Position numbers and translations under genes: made by a program. A model generated the notes under the pieces. That model saw nothing but the letters and a program-made list of their open reading frames with translations. It did no database searches and was not told the DNA's origin. Below are positions 1 to 11,439 of a DNA stretch of 64,000 bases, in pieces; the first letter of the stretch is position 1, and each line of letters opens with the position of its first letter. This DNA is from Streptomyces sp. HUAS 15-9 (GTDB lineage Bacteria > Actinomycetota > Actinomycetes > Streptomycetales > Streptomycetaceae), in contig NZ_CP106798.1 of assembly GCF_025642155.1 (NCBI RefSeq), forward strand, positions 496,001-560,000, written 5' to 3'.

Positions 1-320
1 GCTCAGCTCGGCCGCCGACGCCTGAAACGCCCTGCAGGAGACGTGGTTGGGGTGGGTGGGCGTCGACCATCTCGCATCAGTTGCTCAGGTAAGTTCTGGC
101 GCCGTGCCTCCTCCTGCGCGGCAAAGAGTGGACTGAGGCGTCTCCCCGCAGGGACCGTGGCCCGAACTGATCTGGGCGGGAGTCGCTACGGCATCCCCGG
201 TTGATACATTCACTTGATCATTCGTGGGCCCTGACCTGCGGCTCGGCGGACGGACGTCGTCTGCGCTCCGAACCGCCGGCGTCCGCGAAGCACCATGCCG
301 TTTCGACAAGGACTCAGACT
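1..320. other. Leading intergenic stretch
   Basis: No convincing gene is visible. On the plus strand bases 2-25 could be the last codons of a gene that begins before the window (reading LSSAADA then TGA), but this is too short to assign. The region ends with the AAGG-type ribosome binding site (about 307-311) of the phospholipase D-like gene. The small ORFs on either strand have no recognisable content. Confidence 0.4.
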
Positions 321-1934
321 TTGGCTCGCACCCGGCCCCGTCGCCGTTTAGACCATCTCGTGGGAACCGCCACGCTCTCCGTGTTCATCAGCGCGACGCT
401 GCCCACGACCCCGGCCCTGGCCGACTCGCCGACTCCCCATCTCGACAGCGTCGAGAGCGCCCTTCGTGAGGTCTCGCCGGGCCTGGAGGGGCAGGTCTGG
501 GAGCGTACGAACGGGAACACGCTCGACGCGGGTGGCGGTGATCCGTCCGACTGGCTGTTGCAGACCCCGGGTTGCTGGGATGACGCCGCCTGCGCACAGC
601 GGCCCGGTACGCGGAAGCTGCTCGCCAAGATGGAAGAGAACATCTCCAAGGCCACTCGGACCGTCGACATATCGTCTCTGGCACCGTTCCCCGACGGCGC
701 GTTCCAGGACGCGATCGTCGCAGGCCTGAAGAAGTCGGCCGAGGCGGGCAACAGACTCAAGGTGCGCGTCCTCGTGGGAGCCGCACCGATCTACCACGTG
801 AACGTGGTGCCGTCGAAATACCGCGACGAACTGCGCACCGAACTCGGCGATGCCGCGAACAACGTGACGCTGAACGTCGCGTCGATGACGACCTCGAAGA
901 CCGGGTTCTCATGGAACCACTCCAAGCTCCTCGTCGTGGACGGCCAGTCGGTGATCACCGGGGGCATCAACAACTGGAAGAACGACTACGTCGACACCAC
1001 CCACCCGGTGTCCGACGTCGATCTGGCCCTGTCCGGCCCCGCCGCCCGCTCCGCGAGCCGGTACCTGGATCAGCTGTGGTCCTGGACCTGCGACAACCGG
1101 AGCAACTCCAGCAAGGTGTGGTTCGCCTCGTCCCAAGGCGCCGACTGCATGCCGTCGTTGGACGGCGACGTGCACCCGGGCGTCGCGAACGGGGATGTTC
1201 CGGTGATGGCGGTGGGCGGCCTCGGAGTCGGCATCAAGAACGTCGACCCGTCGTCCTCGTTCCGGCCGGCTCTCCCCACCGCTTCCGACACCAAGTGCCT
1301 GGTCGGCGTGCACGATTACACCAATGCCGACCGCGACTACGACACGGTGAACCCCGAAGAGAGCGCCCTGCGCGCGCTCATCGGCAGCGCCGAGGACCAT
1401 GTCGAGATCTCCCAGCAGGACATGAACGCCACCTGTCCGCCGCTGCCGCGCTACGACATCCGTCTGTACGACGCCCTCGCGGGGAAGTTGGCCGACGGTG
1501 TGAAGGTCCGCATCGTGGTCAGCGACCCCGCCAACCGCGGAGCCATCGGCAGTGGCGGCTACTCCCAGATCAAGTCGCTGAACGAGATCAGCGACGTGCT
1601 CCGCAAGCGGCTCGAGCTGGTCACCGGGGGCCTGCCGCAGGCCGAGGCAGCCATGTGTGCCAACCTGCAACTCGCCAGCAGCCGTTCCTCCGACAGCGCC
1701 ACATGGGCCGACGGAAAGCCGTACGCACAGCACCACAAGCTGGTGTCCGTGGACGGCTCGGCCTTCTACATCGGGTCCAAGAACCTGTACCCGGCGTGGC
1801 TGCAGGACTTCGGCTACATCGTGGAAAGCCCCACAGCTGCCGGACAGCTCAAGACGAATCTGCTCGACCCCCAGTGGACCTACTCCCGGGCAACAGCCAC
1901 GTACGACTACACGCGCGGCATCTGCCAAAGATGA
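321..1934 (+). CDS. Secreted phospholipase D-like protein
   Basis: The product is a phospholipase D superfamily protein, expected to act outside the cell on phosphodiester bonds. Two HxKxxxxD motifs are visible: HSKLLVVD at about residue 200 and HHKLVSVD at about residue 471, each followed by a G/S-rich stretch as in the family (GGINN, GSKN), so the bilobal active site looks complete. I chose the TTG at 321 rather than the upstream TTG at 201. It is preceded by AAGG at a suitable distance and begins a normal signal peptide: an Arg-rich N-region (RTRPRRR), a hydrophobic core and a probable ALA-D cleavage site. About 537 residues is a usual length for Streptomyces secreted PLD-like proteins. 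Substrate is unknown. It stands alone, with no operon partner. Confidence 0.85.
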   Translation: MARTRPRRRLDHLVGTATLSVFISATLPTTPALADSPTPHLDSVESALREVSPGLEGQVWERTNGNTLDAGGGDPSDWLLQTPGCWDDAACAQRPGTRKLLAKMEENISKATRTVDISSLAPFPDGAFQDAIVAGLKKSAEAGNRLKVRVLVGAAPIYHVNVVPSKYRDELRTELGDAANNVTLNVASMTTSKTGFSWNHSKLLVVDGQSVITGGINNWKNDYVDTTHPVSDVDLALSGPAARSASRYLDQLWSWTCDNRSNSSKVWFASSQGADCMPSLDGDVHPGVANGDVPVMAVGGLGVGIKNVDPSSSFRPALPTASDTKCLVGVHDYTNADRDYDTVNPEESALRALIGSAEDHVEISQQDMNATCPPLPRYDIRLYDALAGKLADGVKVRIVVSDPANRGAIGSGGYSQIKSLNEISDVLRKRLELVTGGLPQAEAAMCANLQLASSRSSDSATWADGKPYAQHHKLVSVDGSAFYIGSKNLYPAWLQDFGYIVESPTAAGQLKTNLLDPQWTYSRATATYDYTRGICQR

Positions 1935-2294
1935 CGCCGATGGAGTCCTGGAGGTTCGGCGACGACTCCGCTCCGGCGACCCTTCGGGAAAGGATATGCG
2001 CAGGCCGGCTTGAGACATGGCTGGCCGACTCATCCGGACACCGTGTTCGTCGCTGAGGCATTCAGGATCGTCGACCACATCCTCACAGCGGGCTCTTTGC
2101 CCGCTGATTCGGCCTGAGTGGTCGACCGCTGAACCAAGCGACGGCATCGCCGGGCCGAATCGGGGTCGGCGGCGAGGTGGGGGCGGTCCGGTCGGTGATC
2201 GCGAGCTTGTCGGTTCGCATGACCGGACCGCGCCACCGCTTCGGTCGCTTGTGGCCGCTTGCGGATCGCTCCTGAAGCGGGGCGTGACCTCCCC
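1935..2294. other. Intergenic region between convergent genes
   Basis: About 360 bases separate the PLD-like gene from the end of the LysR gene. Apart from the hairpin at 2086-2106, no feature could be recognised. A short open stretch around 2010-2120 on the plus strand reads like protein (HPDTVFVAEAFRIVDHILT) and may be a remnant of a lost gene, but I cannot name it. Confidence 0.4.
2086..2106. terminator. Hairpin, possible terminator
   Basis: CAGCGGGC (2086-2093), loop TCTTT, GCCCGCTG (2099-2106): a perfect 8-bp stem between two convergent genes. No T-run follows, which is common for Streptomyces terminators. It could serve either strand. Confidence 0.4.
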
Positions 2295-3254
2295 TCACCC
2301 GCCCCACAACGTGACATACACCGGCGGCCGGAACCGGGACGGTGGGACGCCCGCACCGGGTGCGCGCATGATGCGGGTTGCCGCGGGGGTGTGCAGGAAG
2401 TGCAGGAACGCGTCGGTGGCCGGGGAGCGGTGCTCGGGCGGCAGGACGGTGGCGTGCCAGGTGGCGTCCCAGGGCGTGGCCGGGGTCTCCAGGATGCGCA
2501 GGTCGTCGCGGCGGATGCGGGGCGACACCAGATGGGCCGGCGCGGGTGCCACGCCCGCGCCCTCGGCTGCGGCAGCCCAGGTCGCGGCCTGGTTGGGGAA
2601 CACCCACACATGCCCCTCGGCCACACCGAGGCGACGCAGCAGCCGCCCGGAGTCCGCGTCCGGATCGGTTCCGGAGGAGTCGACCAGCCACGACCACCGC
2701 GGCGGTGGACCGGGCGGGCGTGGCGACCTGGCGCCGGTCACCACGACGAGTTGGGTGCGGAACAGCGGCTCGCTGACCAGGTCGCCCCTGCGGGCGGCGC
2801 CGAGATACGGTCCGAGCGCGACATCGGCCAGCCGGTTCTCCACCAGCACCCGGATCTCGTTGCCGGCGGCCACCCCGAACGAGGTCTCGGTCCTGCGCCC
2901 GGAGCGGTCGGCGAAGGCCTCCACCAGCGACGGGAGGACGAATTCCGCCAGCGTGCTGGTCGCCACGACCCGTAGCTCGTCGGGCGCGCCCCGTGCCGCC
3001 CGCACCGCCGTCTCGGCGTCGGCGCTCAGCGCGACCATCCGGGACGCGACCGGCAGCAGTCGCGCCCCCGCGGGCGTCAGACGCATTCCACCGCCGCCGG
3101 TGCGCTGGATGAGCGGATCGCCGAAGTGGGTGCGCAGCGCGGTGAGCGCCTGTGACACCGCGGACTCGCTCACGTCCAGCGTCCGCGCCGCGGCACTCAC
3201 CGAACCGAGCCGGGCCACGAGCACGAAGGTGCTGAGCTGGGTGACGGTCACCAT
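2295..3254 (-). CDS. LysR-family transcriptional regulator
   Basis: A 319-residue LysR-type regulator. The N-terminal winged helix-turn-helix (residues about 3-62, with the pattern LGSVSAAARTLDVSESAVSQ) is followed by a substrate-binding effector domain. The ORF stays open upstream to 3596, but the ATG at 3254 starts exactly at the family N-terminus (MVTVTQLSTF). It is divergent from the carbon monoxide dehydrogenase operon, with only about 115 bases between the two starts. Regulators in this position usually control the divergent operon and themselves, so I infer it governs CO dehydrogenase expression. The effector is unknown. Confidence 0.88.
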   Translation of the reverse strand: MVTVTQLSTFVLVARLGSVSAAARTLDVSESAVSQALTALRTHFGDPLIQRTGGGGMRLTPAGARLLPVASRMVALSADAETAVRAARGAPDELRVVATSTLAEFVLPSLVEAFADRSGRRTETSFGVAAGNEIRVLVENRLADVALGPYLGAARRGDLVSEPLFRTQLVVVTGARSPRPPGPPPRWSWLVDSSGTDPDADSGRLLRRLGVAEGHVWVFPNQAATWAAAAEGAGVAPAPAHLVSPRIRRDDLRILETPATPWDATWHATVLPPEHRSPATDAFLHFLHTPAATRIMRAPGAGVPPSRFRPPVYVTLWGG

Positions 3255-3277
3255 CCGATTTTCCCGCGTTCGACGGG

Positions 3278-3293
3278 ATAAGTGAATGCTTAT
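3278..3293. promoter_or_regulatory. Candidate LysR operator between LysR gene and CODH operon
   Basis: ATAAG-N6-CTTAT is a perfect AT-rich 5-bp inverted repeat in an otherwise GC-rich divergent spacer, 24 bases upstream of the LysR start. LysR proteins bind dyads of this kind. Assignment is by position and symmetry only. Confidence 0.5.
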
Positions 3294-3369
3294 CGACCCA
3301 TTGCATGGCGGGTGAGGAAGAGCGCAGCATCGCTGCACAGCGGAGGGCACAGTGTTCCAGGAGGGCCTG

Positions 3370-4242
3370 ATGCAGGTTCCGGCTGCTTTCCAGTACGAGA
3401 CGGCCTCCAGCCTCGAGCATGCGATCGAGCTGCTCGCCCGGTACGGCAGCGAGGCCCGGGTGGTGGCGGGCGGACACAGCCTGCTGCCGATGATGAAGCT
3501 GCGGCTGGCCCAGCCCGAAGCCCTGATCGACATCAACGGCCTCGGGGAGCTGGCGTTGATCCGGGTGGACGGGCACGACCTGTCACTCGGGGCCATGGTC
3601 CGTCACGCCGAGCTGCTCGCCTCGCCGGTCGTCGGCGAGCACTTCCCCATCCTGCGGGACGCGGAACGGGTCATCGCCGATCCGCTCGTACGCAACCGCG
3701 GCACCGTGGGCGGCTCCCTGTGCCAGGCCGATCCGTCGGAGGACCTGTCCGCGGCGTTCTCTGCGCTGCGCGCGACCCTTGTCGCCCAGGGCCCCCGTGG
3801 CAGGCGCACCATCGGGATCAGGGAGTTCTTCCTCGGGCCGTACGAGACCGCGCTGGAAGAGGCGGAGCTGCTGGTGGAGGTCCGCGTGCCCATCCGTTCG
3901 CACGCCAGCGCCTACCGCAAGGTCGAGCGCCGGGTCGGCGACTGGGCGGTCGCCGCGGCGGGCGCGGTGCTGGAGATCTCCGAGGGGGTCATCACAGAGG
4001 CCGGGATCGGGCTGACGGCGGTGGGCGCCCCGCGGTTCGTGGCCGAGCAGGCCGAGGAGTTCCTGCGCGGCGGACGCCCGGACGACGAGGCCTTCGCGGA
4101 GGCGGGCCGGATCGCCTCGCAGGAGTGCCGGCCGACGGCGGACCAGCGCGGCCCCGCCGACTACAAGCGGCATCTGGCCGCTGAGCTCACCACCCGGGCG
4201 CTGCGCGCCGCCGCCGCACGCGCCCAGGGGCAGGAGGCGTGA
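3370..4242 (+). CDS. coxM: Carbon monoxide dehydrogenase medium (FAD) subunit
   Basis: FAD-binding subunit of the molybdenum hydroxylase family, transferring electrons from the 2Fe-2S subunit to the respiratory chain. The two FAD pyrophosphate-binding signatures are present: AGGHSLLP near residue 38 and RNRGTVGGSLCQADP near residue 115, followed by the C-terminal CO_deh_flav_C region. A GTG at 3352 is in frame, but the ATG at 3370 has AGGAGGG (3359-3365) four bases upstream and starts at the usual family N-terminus (MQVPAAFQY), giving 290 residues. It is the first gene of a tight operon with coxS and coxL in the canonical M-S-L order. Confidence 0.92.
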   Translation: MQVPAAFQYETASSLEHAIELLARYGSEARVVAGGHSLLPMMKLRLAQPEALIDINGLGELALIRVDGHDLSLGAMVRHAELLASPVVGEHFPILRDAERVIADPLVRNRGTVGGSLCQADPSEDLSAAFSALRATLVAQGPRGRRTIGIREFFLGPYETALEEAELLVEVRVPIRSHASAYRKVERRVGDWAVAAAGAVLEISEGVITEAGIGLTAVGAPRFVAEQAEEFLRGGRPDDEAFAEAGRIASQECRPTADQRGPADYKRHLAAELTTRALRAAAARAQGQEA

Positions 4243-4243
4243 C

Positions 4244-4782
4244 ATGCGGATCACCGTGACCGTCAACGGCGAGCAGCACACGAGGGACGTGGAGCCCAGG
4301 CTGCTCCTCGTCCACTTCCTGCGTGACGAACTCGGGCTCACCGGCACCCACTGGGGCTGCGACACCTCCAACTGCGGGGTGTGCGCCGTATGGCTGGACG
4401 GAACGCCGGTCAAGTCGTGCACCGTGCTCGCGGTCATGGCCGACGGCCATGAGGTGCGGACCGTCGAGGGCCTGGCGCACGGGGCCGAACTCGACCCGGT
4501 GCAGCAGGGATTCATCGCCTGCCACGGGTTGCAGTGCGGCTTCTGCACGCCGGGGATGATGATGACCGCCCGCTGGCTGCTCGACCACAACGCGGATCCG
4601 TCCGAGGAGGACATCCGCGAGGCGATCTCCGGACAGATGTGCCGCTGCACCGGATACGAGAACATCGTGCGCTCCATCCGCTGGGCCGCCGAGCACGGCG
4701 GCGGGGCGCGGACCGCGGACGCGGGCACCGAGCCGGCGCCCGCTCGCGAAGAGCCCGCGCCCGGCCGCGAGGAGGTGCGGGC

Positions 4783-4786
<4 letters not shown>
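4244..4786 (+). CDS. coxS: Carbon monoxide dehydrogenase small (2Fe-2S) subunit
   Basis: Iron-sulfur subunit carrying two 2Fe-2S clusters. The N-terminal plant ferredoxin-type cluster uses GCDTSNCGVC plus a later Cys (KSC). The C-terminal four-helix cluster uses CGFC and CRCTGYENI. The catalytic core ends near residue 150; a tail of about 25 residues rich in Ala, Pro, Glu and Arg is extra and probably disordered. It starts one base after the coxM stop, and its stop overlaps the coxL start (ATGA), so the three subunits should be made in equal amounts by translational coupling. Confidence 0.93.
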
Positions 4787-7155
<2,369 letters not shown>

Positions 7156-7165
7156 GGCGCCCGCG

Positions 7166-8092
7166 ATGACGAACACCGAACTGCTGACCCGGGCGGACGT
7201 GCTCCGGCACGGCCGGACCCCGTTCGTCCTGGCCACCGTCGTCCACGCGGAACGGCCCACGAGCGCCAAGCCCGGGGACAGCGCGCTGGTGCTGCCCGAC
7301 GGCACCATCGAGGGCTTCGTGGGCGGCACATGCGCCGAGACGACAGTGCAGTTGCAGGGCCTGCGGGTGCTGCAGACCGGCGAGTCGCTGCTGCTCAGGA
7401 TCACGCCCGGCGTGGACACCGGCCCCGAAGGCACGCAGGAGTCCGTCGAAGGCCTGGTCACGGTGGCCAACCCTTGCCTGTCGGGCGGGACGCTCGACAT
7501 CTTCCTGGAGGCCAACCTCCCCCCGGCGCTGGCGTACGTCTACGGACACGCCCCCATCGCCCGCGCTCTGCTCGACGTCGGTCGCGTCCTCGGCCTCGAC
7601 GCCCGGCCCGCCTCGCCCGGGGAGCCGCTGCCACCCGATCTGGGCGTCGTCGTCATCGCCACGCACGGCCGCGACGAGGAGACGGTACTGATCGAGGCCG
7701 CGCGCGCCGGGGTCCCGTACATCGGGCTGGTGGCCAGTCCGAAGCGGGGTGCGGCGGTGCTCGCCGGGCTGGATCTCACCGAGGAACAACGCGTGCGCGT
7801 CCACACCCCGGCCGGACTGGACATCGGCGCCCGGACCCCGGCGGAGATCGCGTTGTCGGTGTACGCCGAGATCATCGCCCTGCGGCCGCAGACGGCCCGA
7901 GCCGCGCGCCCCGGAACCGCCACCGCCGCGCCGCAGGCCGTGGCCGAGGACGTGGACCCCGTGTGCGGCATGACGGTACCGATCACGCCCGCCACCCTCT
8001 GCCTGGACCGGGCCGGCACCACGGTGTACTTCTGCGGGCCCGGGTGCCAGCACGCCTTCGCCGACGATCCCTCCCGGTACGCGCATGCCTGA
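7166..8092 (+). CDS. XdhC/CoxF-type maturation factor with C-terminal YHS domain
   Basis: A 308-residue protein with two parts. Residues about 1-245 are XdhC/CoxI family: the N-terminal XdhC motif region (GFVGGTCAET) and a Rossmann-like XdhC_C domain containing VYGHAPIARAL and VVIATHGRDEE. Family members insert or sulfurate the molybdenum cofactor. Residues about 266-308 form a YHS domain (DPVCGM, then YFCGPGC), a small metal-binding module seen with copper transport proteins. The fusion suggests it may also deliver copper to the Mo/Cu centre; that is inference. It begins 10 bases after coxL and its stop overlaps the next gene by 8 bases (ATGCCTGA). Confidence 0.86.
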   Translation: MTNTELLTRADVLRHGRTPFVLATVVHAERPTSAKPGDSALVLPDGTIEGFVGGTCAETTVQLQGLRVLQTGESLLLRITPGVDTGPEGTQESVEGLVTVANPCLSGGTLDIFLEANLPPALAYVYGHAPIARALLDVGRVLGLDARPASPGEPLPPDLGVVVIATHGRDEETVLIEAARAGVPYIGLVASPKRGAAVLAGLDLTEEQRVRVHTPAGLDIGARTPAEIALSVYAEIIALRPQTARAARPGTATAAPQAVAEDVDPVCGMTVPITPATLCLDRAGTTVYFCGPGCQHAFADDPSRYAHA

Positions 8093-8993
8093 CCTCGCCG
8101 CCCTCGTACCCGATGTCTCCGCCCTGCGCTCCCGGCTGGACACCGTCGGCTATCTGGCCGACGACGCCCTGGCCACGGCGCTGCTGCTGGCCGTGCGCAT
8201 GCGGCAGCCGATCCTGCTGGAGGGCGAGCCCGGGGTCGGCAAGACCGAGGCGGCCCGCGCGCTCGCCACCGTGCTCGAGACCCCGCTGATCCGGCTCCAG
8301 TGCTACGAGGGGCTGTCCTCGGCCGAGGCTCTCTACGAGTGGAACTATCCACGGCAGCTGCTGGCCATCCGGCTGGCCGAGTCCCGCGGGGAGCCCTTGC
8401 GGGACGCCGACCTGTTCACCGAGGACTACCTGCTGCCACGTCCGCTGCTCGCCGCGATCTGCCACCCCGGTCCGCGGCCCGCGGTACTGCTCATCGACGA
8501 GGTGGACCGCGCGGACGACGAATTCGAGGCCTTCCTGCTGGAGTTGCTCGCCGACGCCGCGGTCACCATCCCCGAACTGGGCACGCGGACGGCCGCGGTG
8601 CCACCGGTGGCCGTACTGACCTCCAACCGCACCCGGGATCTGCACGACGCGCTCAAACGCCGCTGCCTCTACCACTGGATCGACTACCCGGACACGGCAC
8701 GAGTCGCCGCGATCATCCGCAGACGGGTGCCGGAGTCGGCCGAGTGGCTGGCCCCGCACGTGGCACGCGGGGTGGCCCGCCTGCGCGCCCGGCAGGAGCT
8801 CACCAAGCCGCCCGGCATCGCCGAGGCGATCGACTGGGCCGGCGCGCTGCACACCCTGGGCCTGACCGTCCTCGACGCCGACGCCGCCGACCGCACCCTG
8901 GGGGCGGTACTCAAGTACGCCGAGGATCTGGAGGCCGTGCGCCGGGCCGGTTTGGCGGAGCTGATCGACGCGGAGGCGGGCTCCGATGCCTGA
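8085..8993 (+). CDS. coxD: MoxR-type AAA+ ATPase, CODH maturation (CoxD-like)
   Basis: A 302-residue MoxR-family AAA+ ATPase. Walker A is GEPGVGKTEAAR (about residues 47-58), Walker B is VLLIDEVDRAD, and sensor-like VLTSNRTRDLHDALKRR follows. In carboxidotrophs the CoxD ATPase acts with the vWA protein CoxE to convert apo-CODH into the active form with its S-Cu-Mo bridge. The gene lies directly before a vWA gene, as in other cox clusters, with 8-bp overlaps at both ends. Confidence 0.9.
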   Translation: MPDLAALVPDVSALRSRLDTVGYLADDALATALLLAVRMRQPILLEGEPGVGKTEAARALATVLETPLIRLQCYEGLSSAEALYEWNYPRQLLAIRLAESRGEPLRDADLFTEDYLLPRPLLAAICHPGPRPAVLLIDEVDRADDEFEAFLLELLADAAVTIPELGTRTAAVPPVAVLTSNRTRDLHDALKRRCLYHWIDYPDTARVAAIIRRRVPESAEWLAPHVARGVARLRARQELTKPPGIAEAIDWAGALHTLGLTVLDADAADRTLGAVLKYAEDLEAVRRAGLAELIDAEAGSDA

Positions 8994-10230
8994 TCTGCCG
9001 GAGCTGGCCGCCTCGTTCACCGCCGCCCTGCACGACGCGGGGATCCCGGTGGGCCCCGACCGTACCCGGAGCTTCGCCCGGGCACTCACCCTGCTCGCCC
9101 CGGCGACGACGCGCGAGTTGCGGCACTGTGCCCTCGCCACCCTGGTGTCCGACCGGGAGCAGATCGAGGCGTTCGACGCGGTCTTCCACGAGGTCTTCGG
9201 CGGCCAGGCCGACCGTGGAGCGCAGCGCGGGCAGCCCGGTGACCCGGCCCGATCGCTCCCGAAGACCATTCCTGGCCGCGTCCCGGGCGCCCGGCAGGCG
9301 ATGGCGGACAGACCTGGCCAGGAGGCCGACGGACAGCCGAGGGAGGCGCCTGTCCCCCTCGCCGCCAGTCCGCTCGACCGTCTCGCCACCCGCGACTTCG
9401 CGGACCTGTCCGCCGAGGAACTGGCGCGGCTCTCCGAAATGATGCGCACCCTGGTGCTCCGCACCCCGACCCGGCCCTCCCGCCGACGCCGGACCGCACA
9501 CCACGGTGCGCGCGTCGACGTACGCCGCACCCTCTCCGACAGCCGGCGCACCTGCGGATACCCGCTGCGACTGCGCCGTTTCGTGCCCCGCACCCGCCCC
9601 CGCGACCTCGTCGTGCTCTGCGACATCTCCGGCTCGATGGAGCCGTACGCCCGCGCGATGCTGCAACTGCTCTACTGTGCCGCCCGCGCCACCCACGCCG
9701 AGGTCTTCACCTTCGCCACCCGTCTCACCCGCCTCACACCCGTCCTCCGGCGGGCCGGGCCGGACGACGCCCTCGCACGGGCCGGACGGGCGGCTCCGGA
9801 CTGGTCCGGGGGGACCCGGATCGCGGAGTGCCTGGCGGAGTTCAACGAACGGTTCGGCCGGCGCGGCATGGCGCACGGCGCCGTGGTCGCCATCATCTCC
9901 GACGGCTGGGACACCGGCACGCCGACCGACCTCGCCGCCCACATGGCGCGACTCTCCCGGGTCGCCTACCGCGTCGTATGGGTCAACCCGCGCACGGCCA
10001 GCCCTCGTTACCGTCCACTCGTGGCCGGCATGGCCGCGGCACTGCCCTACTGCGACGCCGTCGTCAGCGCCCACAACCTTGCGGCCCTGGACGACTTCAC
10101 CACCGCGCTGTCCGCTCCGTCAAAGAAGGCGACGACCCGTCTCCGCGTCCGCGCAGTGCAGCCGGACTTCCTTCCGGTCCCGGCTTCGGGAGCGGAACAG
10201 TACGCGGTCGGTGCCGAGCGGCACCGGTGA
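8986..10230 (+). CDS. coxE: vWA-domain CODH maturation protein (CoxE-like)
   Basis: A 414-residue protein whose C-terminal half is a von Willebrand factor A domain with an intact MIDAS motif, DISGS, near residue 212. The N-terminal part is the VWA_CoxE region. It is the expected partner of the AAA+ ATPase just upstream. The last 40 or so residues (after about 10110) look atypical and overlap the opposite-strand PQQ gene by 111 bases, so the C-terminus may have been extended by the deletion that created the neighbouring scar. No coxG-type gene follows. Confidence 0.87.
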   Translation: MPDLPELAASFTAALHDAGIPVGPDRTRSFARALTLLAPATTRELRHCALATLVSDREQIEAFDAVFHEVFGGQADRGAQRGQPGDPARSLPKTIPGRVPGARQAMADRPGQEADGQPREAPVPLAASPLDRLATRDFADLSAEELARLSEMMRTLVLRTPTRPSRRRRTAHHGARVDVRRTLSDSRRTCGYPLRLRRFVPRTRPRDLVVLCDISGSMEPYARAMLQLLYCAARATHAEVFTFATRLTRLTPVLRRAGPDDALARAGRAAPDWSGGTRIAECLAEFNERFGRRGMAHGAVVAIISDGWDTGTPTDLAAHMARLSRVAYRVVWVNPRTASPRYRPLVAGMAAALPYCDAVVSAHNLAALDDFTTALSAPSKKATTRLRVRAVQPDFLPVPASGAEQYAVGAERHR

Positions 10231-11187
10231 CTCGTCGTACGGGAGCGTCGCCGCCGCCCAGAGCACTCGGCCGGCGCGGACCGCCGCGACGGTGTCGCCG
10301 TCGGCAACGAACAAGTGCTCCGGTCCGGCGGCGATCTCCGTCGGCCTCCGCACGGCCCGGCCGTCCGGGGCAGTCACCGTCAGCCGCCGCAGGCCGCGCC
10401 GCCCGCCGATCTCGGCCGCGTGGAGCCTGTTGCGCCAAGTGACCGCGTACACCCAGTCGCCGACGCAGACCGGCCGCTCCCTGAAAGAGGTGAAGCGCCA
10501 TCGTCCGAGCCGCCGGCCGGCCAGTGATTCGGCCTGTTCCCGCCCGCCATGGGCGAAGATCTGCACACGCCGCTCGAAAGCCCTGCCGAACACCACCCGG
10601 CCACCGTCGGCCGGTGCGGGCGGCCCGAAGAAATGCTTCAGCGCCCGCTTCGGGAAGCGGGTCGTGGTCAGTTGTCTGCCGGTGTCGGAGGAGCGCAGGG
10701 ACAGTTCGGGGCAGGAGCCGTCGTTCCAGCTCTGGAAGAACTCCGCGTCGCCCGGCACGCCCTGGCCGAGCAGGGTGCCGTACTGCTGGTGCCGGAGTTC
10801 GTCGCCGGTACGGGCGTCCTGGGCGCGGTGGCCCCCGGCGTCCAGGGTCACCCGGTCCCCGCACACCAGCAGGCCCCTGATCCGCTCGAACTCGTCTTCC
10901 CACAGGGGCTCGCCGGTGAGCGCGTCAAAACCGGCGCTCTTCCCTCGTTCGTCACTGGTGTCGTTCCAGAGCAGCACAGTCGCCCCGACGGCGGCGACCC
11001 GGTGCAGCCCGGACTTGCGGCGGGTCCACCGCACCTTGCCGGTCGCCGCGTCCAGGGCGGCGAATCCGCTGCGGTCGGACTCCCGTCGTGCCGTACTCCC
11101 GGACGCCAATGTGCCGACCTCGATCCGCAGCAACGGCATCCTCGTCGTACACGGATCCGCTTCGGACCTGATCTCGATCCTCGACAC
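10120..11187 (-). pseudogene. N-terminally truncated PQQ-like beta-propeller protein
   Basis: The reading frame encodes PQQ-like beta-propeller blades, for example GFAALDAATGKVRW, GFDALTGEPLWEDEF and ADGDTVAAVRAGRVLW. Such proteins are normally secreted lipoproteins or extracytoplasmic parts of kinases. Here recognisable homology begins only at about 11088. Upstream of that, the frame runs antisense through a helicase remnant and encodes no signal peptide or membrane anchor. The possible GTG start at 11187 therefore looks accidental. Its 3' end overlaps the vWA gene. I judge it a deletion remnant, though the surviving 320 codons are free of stops and could still be translated. Confidence 0.6.
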
Positions 11188-11439
11188 CTGGCTCGCCTCT
11201 CATGCCGACGGGATCGCCTGCGTCATCGGCGGTCCCGCATTCCGCGAACACCCCGTGTCCAGTCGCTGACCCCGGAAATGTCGAAGGGACTCGAGTTCGA
11301 CTTGGTCGTCCTCGTCGCCCCGGAGGGGTTCGGCGAGGGCATCGAAGGAGCGGTCGACCGTTATGTCGCGATGACCCGGGCGACCCGACAACTCGTCACC
11401 TCACGAGTGCCTGACGCCGGCCGCGGGCGTGGTGGCTAA
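11085..11439 (+). pseudogene. C-terminal remnant of a HelR/UvrD-like helicase
   Basis: Two pieces in different plus-strand frames resemble the C-terminal end of actinobacterial HelR/HelD-type RNA polymerase-associated helicases. Piece one (about 11085-11255) reads VPTSIRSNGILVVHG and ADGIACVIGGPAF. Piece two (about 11262-11439) reads SLTPEMSKGLEFDLVVLV and DRYVAMTRATRQLV, the superfamily I motifs V and VI. A frameshift near 11255 joins them. The Walker A half is absent. The 5' break coincides with the break of the opposite-strand PQQ gene, so one deletion probably truncated both. Confidence 0.7.

Noticed and set aside
2010..2120. Possible transposase remnant downstream of the PLD-like gene
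   Set aside because: A short protein-like stretch only; no DDE motif, inverted repeats or target duplication could be found.
909..2147. 412-codon minus-strand frame over the PLD-like gene
   Set aside because: Antisense shadow; the opposite strand carries intact PLD motifs and a signal peptide.
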